A stretch of 5,203 nt of DNA, taken from assembly GCA_026418215.1 (NCBI GenBank), contig JAOABT010000461.1:1-5203 (forward strand). The letters run 5' to 3'. The notes under the pieces are model-generated. The model was not told the DNA's origin and ran no database searches. It worked only from the letters and a program-made list of their open reading frames with translations. This document shows positions 1 through 5,203 of the stretch, one piece after another; position 1 is the first letter of the stretch, and every line of letters starts with the position of its first letter. A program made the position numbers and the translations under genes. Origin of the DNA: Clostridia bacterium (lineage in GTDB: Bacteria; Bacillota; Clostridia; DSM-8532).

Positions 1-19
1 AGATGTGTATAAGAGACAG
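1..19 (+). other. Tn5 mosaic-end (Nextera) adapter, left end
   Basis: The first 19 bases are AGATGTGTATAAGAGACAG, the exact mosaic-end transferred strand used in Tn5 tagmentation kits. They are library sequence, not genome. Biological sequence begins at base 20. Read in frame from base 3 it gives MCIRDS, a peptide produced purely by this adapter. The same sequence sits inverted at the right end. Confidence 0.98.
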
Positions 20-1565
20 CCACCTGAATCTTGAGCTTATCGTTTCCTGTAGCCTCGCGGAAAAGCTTTTCAAGCTTCTCGGTGAGCGCCTTATTTTCGT
101 CCTCGGAGGTCTTGTCATCGGCCTTCATGGTGCCGGTGATATCCGCATCAACTCGCATGAACTTGATATCCCTGTTCTCATTTTCCATAAAGCTGATGAA
201 ATGGGTATCAATGATGGTATTCAAGATAACAGCATTCATGCTGTGTTCCTTGAACATGCGGATGTACTGGGCCTGCTGCTTTTCGTCATTGACATAATAT
301 ACCTTTTTATCGGCATCCTTGTTTTGATCGAGGTATTCGGGCATGGTTTGATACTTGCCTTCGATTGTCTTATAAATAAGAATATCCTTGACCTTCTCAA
401 AGAACTTGGGCTCTCTCATGCAGCCATATTTAACAAAGGGGTTGATATCGTCCCAGTATTTTTCATAGCTCTCGCGGTCCTTCTTGAACAGAAGCTGCAG
501 CTTGTCCGCCACCTTCTTGGTGATGTGGTTGGAGATCTTGTCCACATAGCCTTCGTTTTGCAAGAAGCTTCTGGAAACGTTAAGAGGCAGGTCGGGACAA
601 TCCAGACAGCCCTTTAAAAGCAGCAGGAATTCAGGAATAACCTCTTTGATGTTGTCGGCCACAAAAACCTGATTGTAGAAGAGCTTGATCTTGCCCTCCA
701 TGGTCTCAAACTCATGCTTGAGCTTGGGGAAATAGATGATGCCCTTCATGTTGAAGGGATAATCCATATTGATGTGAATCCAGAACAGAGGATCGTTAAA
801 GTCCTGGAAAACCTCGTGATAAAAGCCCTTGTATTCCTCATCGGTGCAATCTCTTGGATTTTTAAGCCATAGGGGGTGCGTGTTGTTGATGGGCTTCTCT
901 TCCTTCTTCTCAGCCTTATCCTCGATCTTTTCATTCTCATCGATCAGATAGATTTCATACTGGAGGAATGAGAAATACTTCTTCAGAACCTCGCGAAGCT
1001 TCCAGGCATCAAGGTATTCCTTGGAGTCCTGAGCCATGTAAAGAGTAACAGCAGTACCCATGCCCGCTTTATCTGAAGCACTCATGCTGTATTCGGTATC
1101 CCCTGTGCTTTCCCATATTACAGCCTGAGAGCCGTCCTTGTAGGACAGTGTCTCAATGGTAACGCGCTCCGACACCATGAAGGAGGAATAAAAACCAAGA
1201 CCGAAATGTCCGATTATCTGTTGATCGTCAGTTTTGTCCTTATACTTCTCAATGAAGTCCTTAGCGCCAGAGAATGCAATCTGATTGATATATTTTTTGA
1301 CCTCTTCATCGGTCATACCGATTCCGTTATCAACAATGGCAATGGTTCCCTTGTCCTTATTGACCCTCACCTCGATGCGGGGCTTATAACCCTCGGGAAG
1401 CGATGCCTCACCGATGTCAGAAAGCTTTTTGAGCTTGCTGATGGCATCCGAAGCATTGGAAACCAATTCTCTTAAGAAAATATCCTTTTCGGAGTAGAGC
1501 CATTTCTTAATAATCGGGAAGATATTCTCGGTATGAATCGATATGTTACCTTTTTCGTTTACCAT
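20..1565 (-). CDS. htpG: HtpG (Hsp90 family molecular chaperone), 3' end missing
   Basis: Cytosolic ATP-dependent chaperone of the Hsp90 family, which works as a dimer on near-native client proteins. The GHKL ATPase domain spans about residues 1-210 and is intact: N-box ELVSNASDA with E33 and N37, DNGIGM with D79 (adenine contact), and the lid-side glycine motif GHFGLGFYS at 119-127. A short charged linker (about 209-226, rich in E and K) leads to the middle domain, which keeps LPLNVSRSFLQ with R332, the arginine that contacts ATP gamma-phosphate in this family. The reading frame runs open into the left adapter after KLKIQV. 515 codons are present against a usual 620-640, so roughly the last 110 residues (dimerisation domain) are missing because the fragment ends there. 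The ATG at 1565 has GGAGGT five bases upstream, and MVNEKGNISIHTEN is a normal family N-terminus. It has its own promoter and a CIRCE operator. Confidence 0.97.
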
Positions 1566-1570
1566 ACGAA

Positions 1571-1576
1571 ACCTCC
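1571..1576 (-). promoter_or_regulatory. Ribosome binding site of htpG
   Basis: GGAGGT on the minus strand, five bases before the ATG at 1565. It is a near-perfect match to the anti-Shine-Dalgarno and fixes the htpG start. Confidence 0.85.
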
Positions 1577-1608
1577 ATTTTTCTCCATCGTGTGATATTC
1601 CATAAGTT

Positions 1609-1637
1609 ATGATAATATCAAGGTCAGAGTATGTCAA
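1609..1637 (-). promoter_or_regulatory. Sigma-A-type promoter for htpG
   Basis: On the minus strand, TTGACA (1637-1632, six of six consensus bases) is followed by a 17-base spacer and TATCAT (1614-1609, five of six). Initiation would fall near base 1602, giving a leader of about 37 bases before the htpG ATG. The CIRCE operator ends eight bases upstream of the -35 box, so it does not overlap this promoter core. A 14-base-spaced TATTAT (1617-1612) is a poorer alternative -10. Confidence 0.75.
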
Positions 1638-1640
1638 GAC

Positions 1641-1672
1641 GAAAATTAGCACTCTCATGATGAGAGTGCTAA
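1641..1672 (-). terminator. Possible weak intrinsic terminator of the divIVA operon (CIRCE hairpin plus TTTT)
   Basis: In RNA read from divIVA, the CIRCE palindrome would fold into a stem of about 12 base pairs with a three-base loop, and the stem is followed by TTTTCGTCTT. The stem is AU-rich at its base and the T-tract is only four long, so termination would be partial at best. No better terminator is present between divIVA and htpG. Confidence 0.35.
1646..1672. promoter_or_regulatory. CIRCE operator (HrcA binding site)
   Basis: TTAGCACTC, nine bases, then GAGTGCTAA: an exact match to the CIRCE consensus that HrcA binds to repress class I heat-shock genes. The spacer TCATGATGA is itself self-complementary around its central G, so all 27 bases form one uninterrupted palindrome (13-base arms). 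Only htpG points away from it downstream; the plus strand has no gene here, so htpG is the likely target. What is seen is the operator. Control by HrcA is inferred, since hrcA is not in the window. Confidence 0.95.
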
Positions 1673-1686
1673 CGTTAATCACTATT

Positions 1687-1715
1687 ATTATGGAGGGACT
1701 ATACTATGGGCTAAA
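1687..1715 (-). promoter_or_regulatory. Weak candidate distal promoter upstream of CIRCE
   Basis: On the minus strand, TTTAGC (1715-1710, three of six), a 17-base spacer and CATAAT (1692-1687, five of six). Its -35 overlaps the divIVA stop codon. If active, initiation near base 1680 would place CIRCE at about +8 to +34, the classical HrcA operator position. The weak -35 makes this tentative. Confidence 0.25.
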
Positions 1716-2184
1716 CGGCCTTACCGTCGAAACCATTAACCTCGTCCATGCTGGACATGGCCTTAAGCTGGGAACGGATAATGCTTTCGATTTTGGCCTT
1801 GTAGGATTCAACATCGCGTTTAACGCGTTCATATTCAAACCGGACGCCTAAAACCTCATGATTGGCTTCCTCAATGATCTGGCGTGATTTAAGGTCAGCC
1901 TCCTTCAGAATGTTTTCGGCCGTTTTTCTGGCATTCGCAATAATATCCTCACTGGTTTGCTGGGCAACAATGAGGCTGTTCTGCAGTGACGTTTCAATGC
2001 CCTTGTAATACTTCAGCTTATCCTGGCTGTCCTCAAGCTTTTCCTTCAGCCTGGCGTTTTCCTTGATGAGTTCGGCAAAGTCTTCGACGACCTTTTCAAG
2101 CACATCCTCGACCTGATAGGCATTATAACCGAACAATGACTTCTTAAAAACAATGTTTTGAAGGTCATTCGGCACAAAATTCAT
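1711..2184 (-). CDS. divIVA: DivIVA-family cell division / polarity protein
   Basis: DivIVA-like coiled-coil protein of 157 residues that in Bacillota binds strongly curved membrane at septa and poles and recruits partner proteins. Residues 1-35 form the lipid-binding head (MNFVPNDLQN...FKKSLFGYNAYQVEDVLEKV) with the family GY at 19-20. The membrane-tip pair that is F17-R18 in Bacillus subtilis is L17-F18 here, so the tip is hydrophobic but lacks the arginine. From about residue 35 to 140 there is long heptad-type coiled coil rich in K, E, A and Q, then a short tail ending GKAV. An in-frame GTG at 2193 would add three residues, but it lies inside the ribosome binding site GGGGGTGA (2197-2190). 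That site is five bases before the ATG at 2184, so the ATG is preferred. It is the last gene of the division cluster. The adjacent ylmH often found before it is absent. Confidence 0.93.
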   Translation of the reverse strand: MNFVPNDLQNIVFKKSLFGYNAYQVEDVLEKVVEDFAELIKENARLKEKLEDSQDKLKYYKGIETSLQNSLIVAQQTSEDIIANARKTAENILKEADLKSRQIIEEANHEVLGVRFEYERVKRDVESYKAKIESIIRSQLKAMSSMDEVNGFDGKAV

Positions 2185-2189
2185 ATGGT

Positions 2190-2197
2190 TCACCCCC
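2190..2197 (-). promoter_or_regulatory. Ribosome binding site that decides the divIVA start
   Basis: GGGGGTGA on the minus strand differs by one base from GGAGGTGA. It is five bases before the ATG at 2184, and the upstream in-frame GTG (2193-2191) is part of it, which argues against the longer protein. Confidence 0.7.
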
Positions 2198-2239
2198 GTT
2201 TATGTAAGGAGCTAGATGAAATCAATAAGGTTATCTTTT

Positions 2240-2509
2240 TTATCTCTTTAACAGGGTATTAATTAAATACAGCACAATCATGACTACAAAAGGCGATAGG
2301 TCCAACTTGAGCTTTTTATCCCTCATCTCTTTGGTAAGAAGCTGTCTAACCGGCTCAAGCAAGGGCTCCGATATTCTCTGCAGGAATAAATAAGGCACAG
2401 AATCCTTTCGGACTGCTTTAAAGTCACAAAAGACCCGGATGATGAGTACAACCTCCATCAGAAGGATCACACCTCGTAAGGCCATGATCAGGGCCTGCAC
2501 GCCATCCAT
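2240..2509 (-). CDS. yggT: YggT-family small membrane protein (YlmG-like)
   Basis: Small integral membrane protein of 89 residues in the YggT/YlmG family. Members sit in division clusters next to sepF and have been linked to division or envelope distribution; the molecular role is not settled. Two hydrophobic segments are visible, about 5-28 and 71-87. Between them are the family signatures: SEPLLEPVRQLL (48-59), the usual proline/arginine turn, and LDLSPFVVMIVLYLI (69-83) opening the second span. The length is normal for a one-repeat member. The start is uncertain: ATG at 2509 is three bases after the sepF stop, but its AGGA is only one base away, so translation may be coupled to sepF, or a GTG at 2500 with better spacing may be used. 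Confidence 0.93.
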   Translation of the reverse strand: MDGVQALIMALRGVILLMEVVLIIRVFCDFKAVRKDSVPYLFLQRISEPLLEPVRQLLTKEMRDKKLKLDLSPFVVMIVLYLINTLLKR

Positions 2510-2512
2510 TTC

Positions 2513-2971
2513 CTATTTTACCCAAGAAAATACGCCTTTATTACGCATTTCATCCTTTAAATCCCCAGTAATTTCAATGCTTGCAGGGGTTGCAAGGAAA
2601 ATGCCGGTGGAAATCTTCTGGATATCGCCATCGAGGCAGTAAACCGCGCCGCTTAAGAAATCTACCATTCTTTGTGCAAGCGGTGTATCCAGGCCTTCCA
2701 CATTCATAATAATGGGCTTGTTAGATTTGAGGTGATCACAAAGCTCACGTGTTTCAAGAATATTTTGAGGTGAAAGAATGACAACCTTGAGGTTGTTATT
2801 ATTATTCATATTGAGAACTTTGCCTTGAGCGTTCTTCTTTTGAGAAGAGGCATAACGATCATTTCTGGTAGGTGTGCTCTCCACACTCTCTTCCTCGTAC
2901 ATTTCCTCTTCGCCGTCGGTATTGGTTTCCCAGCCAACAAAATCAAGAACCTTCTCAAACAGCTTTGCCAT
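2513..2971 (-). CDS. sepF: SepF, FtsZ membrane anchor and division protein
   Basis: SepF tethers FtsZ to the membrane and bundles its filaments at the septum. The 152-residue protein shows the standard layout: an N-terminal amphipathic membrane helix (MAKLFEKVLDFVGW, 1-14); an acidic, low-complexity linker (about 15-60) ending in a run of five asparagines at 56-60; and the SepF core (about 61-137) beginning LKVVILSP. Core marks include NKPIIMNVEGLD (84-95) and FLSGAVYCLDGDIQKI (105-120), with the glycine G108 in the conserved turn of the dimer/FtsZ-binding fold. The ATG at 2971 follows GGAGG with eight bases between. The gap to ylmE upstream is 47 bases and to yggT downstream three bases. Confidence 0.97.
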   Translation of the reverse strand: MAKLFEKVLDFVGWETNTDGEEEMYEEESVESTPTRNDRYASSQKKNAQGKVLNMNNNNNLKVVILSPQNILETRELCDHLKSNKPIIMNVEGLDTPLAQRMVDFLSGAVYCLDGDIQKISTGIFLATPASIEITGDLKDEMRNKGVFSWVK

Positions 2972-3018
2972 AGTACATTCCTCCAGTTTTCATTCGTAAA
3001 ATATCATCAGCCTTGAGG

Positions 3019-3726
3019 CTAATAAACTCTTTCTCCAAACAATGCGCTTCCGATTCGAACCATGGTGGCGCCTTCTTCAACCGCAATGTGAAAATCATTG
3101 CTCATACCCATGGAGAGAACTTCCATATTGATATTCTCTACTCTTTCCCTCATGATGTCAACTGATAGTTGTTTTATTGACCGAAAAACATAGCGGACTT
3201 CCTCGGGTGTCTCAGTATAGGGCGCTATGGTCATGAGGCCCTTTATATCAATATTACCCAGGCGCGAAACCCTTAATGCAAAGTCCTTGGCCCCCTGGGG
3301 GGATATGCCGGCCTTGGTTTCCTCACCTGCCACGTTAACCTGTATCAAGACCGGAAACCTGTGATTAATCTTGCTTCCCCTCTCGGATAAAGCTTCGGCA
3401 AGCTCCATACGATCTAAGGAGTGGATGAGCTTGACACGGCTGTCCAGGTACTTGACCTTATTGGTCTGAATTCTTCCAATGATATGCCAGCAACAATCTC
3501 TATGAAGTATATCGGACTTTCTAAGATATTCCTGAACCCTGTTTTCACCAAATTCTTTGATTCCCAGATCAAAAGCCTGCTCCATGATATCGGGCTCAAC
3601 CGTTTTGGAGACCCCCAGGATTTGAACGTCGCAAGGCGCACGCCCAGCTTTTTGACAGGAAGCCTCAATGGTGCTCCGAATAGAGTTGAGATTGCTTTCA
3701 AGGAATTCCTTTGGGGTTGAACTCAT
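3019..3726 (-). CDS. ylmE: YlmE/YggS-family pyridoxal phosphate homeostasis protein
   Basis: Cytosolic PLP-binding protein of the YggS/PLPHP family (alanine-racemase-like TIM barrel without known catalysis) that helps balance vitamin B6 pools. It has 235 residues, a usual length. Residues that mark the family are all present: K41 in ILGVSK, the Schiff-base lysine; FGENRVQE (59-66); WHIIGRIQTNK (80-90); and the C-terminal phosphate-binding stretch MSNDFHIAVEEGA (208-220) followed by MVRIGSALFG (222-231). The ATG overlaps the stop of the HlyD-like gene as ATGA (3726-3723), and AGGTGG lies seven bases upstream inside that gene, so the two are probably translationally coupled. Sitting directly before sepF is its normal place in Bacillota. 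Confidence 0.97.
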   Translation of the reverse strand: MSSTPKEFLESNLNSIRSTIEASCQKAGRAPCDVQILGVSKTVEPDIMEQAFDLGIKEFGENRVQEYLRKSDILHRDCCWHIIGRIQTNKVKYLDSRVKLIHSLDRMELAEALSERGSKINHRFPVLIQVNVAGEETKAGISPQGAKDFALRVSRLGNIDIKGLMTIAPYTETPEEVRYVFRSIKQLSVDIMRERVENINMEVLSMGMSNDFHIAVEEGATMVRIGSALFGERVY

Positions 3727-5048
3727 TTTTCAACCACCTGCCCTTCCTCAACATTTTTTGGATTCAGTAAAAAGACTTCAAAAACCTTAACGCTCTTGTC
3801 ACTGTCCTTAGGGTCCAAATTGTCAATAATGGCGTAGGAATCCTGCCTTCCGACAATTTGAACACGTTTGATCCTGGCCTTGTTCATTTCAACAACGACA
3901 ATGTCAGCCGTGTGATCAACCTGGTTTTCGTTGATCAGGCTCCTTAACGGCACCCTCATACCGGTGACGCTCTGCGTGACAAGGTTTCCTGCTACACTGC
4001 GAAGCTCCATGGTTTTTTCTATGTACTTGTTCATATGGGCCACAACCTTCTGGTAGCCCTCGGCCACGTCTCCGACTTCTTGTATTGAAACAGGCACCCG
4101 CTCGTTGACGCCCTGGAGCTCAACCTCGTAGGAAAGTTCAAGGTTATTGAGCTTTGCCTTGTCTAATGCCACCTTAAGCTCCTTGCCCTGCTTTTCCGGT
4201 ACAAAAAAGACAATCCAGCCTTCATCGTTGGTGACAAGCTTCCCAAAGCTCTGGTCCTTCTTGACAGCTATCTCTGAGGGCGTGAGGTATTTATCGGTGG
4301 AGACCTCCTGCTTCTTGATGCTTTTTAGTCTTTGCAGAGTAATGTCGTTGATATTGGCGGCATTGAGCTGTTCTTCATAGCCGTCGCAATGATAGGACAC
4401 GACCCCTGAAGAGGGGGATAGCACACTTTTGACAGACTTTTCACGGCTGCTCCTAAGTCTCTCCAACTCTTTCTTTTCATCCTTCAGATCACCATCCGGA
4501 ACATTTTCCAAGAGATAACGCGCCTTTGCCTCCAGAACATTGTCGATGGCAACCCTCATGGAATCAGCATTGCTCAGGTTCCCCGAGTTGGAAAGGTCGG
4601 TAAGCTTGCCGATTTGGGTTTCAATGGCATTCTCCCAAAGCTCGCGCTCGGTGCCAAAGGAATTATCGTATTGGTCCACAACCCTTTTCAGTATCTCAAT
4701 TTCAGTTTGTCTATAGTTATCAACAACGGTCTTCTTATCAGAATGAATAAAGGCCGCAACCTCGCCCTTGTTGGCCACACGCTCGCCGTAGGAAATGCTG
4801 GGGATGAGAATACCGTCTCCTGGCGATTTCAAGGGGGTTTCCTTCCGAACGAGAACACCCTGCAGAGGCACTTTGATCTCAAGGGTTGATGTTTTGATGA
4901 CACCAATTTCGTAGTTAACAGAAAAAACCCAATTCCAGACAGCAGGGATATAAATAAGCAGCAAAGCAAAGCCAAGGAGGCTAAACAGCCTTCTTCGCAT
5001 CCTTCTTGCCTTCCGTTTCCTATTCCTTTCCTCCAGCTCGTTTGTCAT
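3723..5048 (-). CDS. HlyD/membrane-fusion-like single-span envelope protein
   Basis: Predicted membrane-anchored extracytoplasmic protein of 441 residues resembling the HlyD/periplasmic adaptor fold. A very basic cytosolic N-terminus (KRKARRMRRR, 11-20) is followed by one transmembrane segment (about 21-41). Next come a first lipoyl-like half (about 57-103, with SPGDGILIP), a predicted helical hairpin or coiled coil (about 106-208), the second lipoyl-like half (LSPSSGVVSY, 210-219), then beta-barrel and membrane-proximal domains with TGMRVPLRSLI (362-372). No transporter permease or ATPase is next to it, so efflux cannot be claimed. Being coupled to ylmE and upstream of sepF suggests an envelope or division-linked role (inference). 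The start at 5048 is chosen because GGAGGA lies four bases before it; the ATG at 5060, which adds MEEP, has no ribosome binding site. Confidence 0.85.
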   Translation of the reverse strand: MTNELEERNRKRKARRMRRRLFSLLGFALLLIYIPAVWNWVFSVNYEIGVIKTSTLEIKVPLQGVLVRKETPLKSPGDGILIPSISYGERVANKGEVAAFIHSDKKTVVDNYRQTEIEILKRVVDQYDNSFGTERELWENAIETQIGKLTDLSNSGNLSNADSMRVAIDNVLEAKARYLLENVPDGDLKDEKKELERLRSSREKSVKSVLSPSSGVVSYHCDGYEEQLNAANINDITLQRLKSIKKQEVSTDKYLTPSEIAVKKDQSFGKLVTNDEGWIVFFVPEKQGKELKVALDKAKLNNLELSYEVELQGVNERVPVSIQEVGDVAEGYQKVVAHMNKYIEKTMELRSVAGNLVTQSVTGMRVPLRSLINENQVDHTADIVVVEMNKARIKRVQIVGRQDSYAIIDNLDPKDSDKSVKVFEVFLLNPKNVEEGQVVEK

Positions 5049-5052
5049 GGGT

Positions 5053-5058
5053 TCCTCC
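5053..5058 (-). promoter_or_regulatory. Ribosome binding site that decides the HlyD-like start
   Basis: GGAGGA on the minus strand, four bases before the ATG at 5048. It overlaps the codons just after the alternative ATG at 5060, which itself has no purine-rich site upstream (it is preceded by CATCCCC). Confidence 0.7.
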
Positions 5059-5078
5059 ATGGGGATGTCTTTTGTAGG

Positions 5079-5184
5079 CTACAGGGTAATGATGCCCTGG
5101 TTTATGAGCTCCTGAACAGCGCTCATGACGCCCAGCTTCACATGCTCGTAAACCAGCCCTCCCTGCATGTAGGCTGTATAGGGC
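5079..5184 (-). CDS. C-terminal fragment of an unrecognised protein
   Basis: An open frame enters from the right adapter and ends at a TAG (5081-5079), leaving 34 codons. The peptide begins PYTAYMQGGLVYEH, continues VKLGVMSAVQEL, and ends INQGIITL. It has the look of a folded soluble protein end: a glycine-containing turn, then a helix, then a short hydrophobic strand. Its stop is 30 bases upstream of the HlyD-like start with no terminator or promoter visible between, so it is probably the preceding gene of the same operon. I do not recognise the family, and the fragment is too short to assign. It is cut by the library end, not broken. Confidence 0.6.
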
Positions 5185-5203
5185 CTGTCTCTTATACACA
5201 TCT
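5185..5203 (-). other. Tn5 mosaic-end (Nextera) adapter, right end
   Basis: The last 19 bases are CTGTCTCTTATACACATCT, the exact reverse complement of bases 1-19. Adapter at both ends shows the window is a complete tagmented molecule, so gene truncation at either edge is technical. Trim before annotation or database submission. Confidence 0.98.

Noticed and set aside
3..617. Long plus-strand reading frame of 204 codons starting MCIRDS
   Set aside because: It starts inside the Tn5 adapter and runs antisense to htpG, whose Hsp90 motifs are unambiguous on the minus strand. Its openness is a by-product of htpG codon use.
1609..1851. Plus-strand frame across the CIRCE region, which could suggest a gene on the other side of the operator
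   Set aside because: It crosses the operator palindrome and the divIVA 3' end, has no recognisable protein features, and divIVA explains the sequence on the minus strand.
2972..3018. Small hairpin (AGCC-TCAA-GGCT) between ylmE and sepF as a terminator
   Set aside because: The stem is only four base pairs and the T-tract is not adjacent, so it is too weak to call. The genes look co-transcribed.
3414..3720. Overlapping frames on both strands within ylmE (95 and 99 codons)
   Set aside because: Shadows of ylmE, which has all family motifs. They have no convincing ribosome binding site or protein signature.
5049..5060. Longer HlyD-like protein starting at the ATG at 5060
   Set aside because: That ATG has no Shine-Dalgarno upstream, while GGAGGA just inside it is well placed for the ATG at 5048.
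1..5203. 19-base terminal inverted repeats suggesting a mobile element bounded by Tn5/IS50-like ends
   Set aside because: The sequence is the engineered mosaic end used in library kits, sits exactly at the window ends, and no transposase or cargo gene lies between.

Overview
The window is one 5.2 kb sequenced fragment from what looks like a Bacillota chromosome, most likely class Clostridia. The evidence is the Gram-positive division cluster ylmE-sepF-yggT-divIVA, a HrcA-type CIRCE operator, strong GGAGG-type ribosome binding sites, and an HlyD-like single-span protein placed directly ahead of ylmE. Species cannot be told from the sequence. Both ends carry the 19-base Tn5 mosaic end used in tagmentation libraries (1-19 and its reverse complement at 5185-5203). 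The biological insert is therefore 20-5184, and both end genes are cut by library preparation, not by mutation.

All real genes lie on the minus strand and are read from right to left. In transcription order they are: the last 34 codons of an unrecognised gene (5184-5079); an HlyD/membrane-fusion-like envelope protein (5048-3723); ylmE/yggS, a PLP-homeostasis protein (3726-3019), whose start overlaps the previous stop as ATGA; sepF (2971-2513); yggT/ylmG (2509-2240); and divIVA (2184-1711). Gaps are between -4 and about 55 bases, with no clear terminator inside, so this reads as one division/envelope operon. SepF anchors and bundles FtsZ at the membrane, DivIVA marks curved membrane and organises poles or septa, YggT is a small membrane protein that travels with them, and YlmE buffers pyridoxal phosphate. 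The ylmH gene that often sits between yggT and divIVA is absent.

A regulatory stretch of about 145 bases (1566-1710) separates divIVA from htpG. It holds a perfect CIRCE operator (1646-1672) whose spacer is also self-complementary, a near-consensus sigma-A promoter (TTGACA, 17 bases, TATCAT), and a good ribosome binding site. The last gene is htpG (Hsp90), with 515 codons present and the C-terminal dimerisation end lost at the fragment edge. HrcA control of htpG fits the CIRCE, but the operator lies upstream of the strong -35 box, which is not the usual position.

No stretch over 300 bases lacks a gene. I saw no tRNA, rRNA, CRISPR array, insertion sequence or phage gene, and no clearly novel system. 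The points most worth a second look are the CIRCE/htpG layout and the HlyD-like protein embedded in the division cluster.
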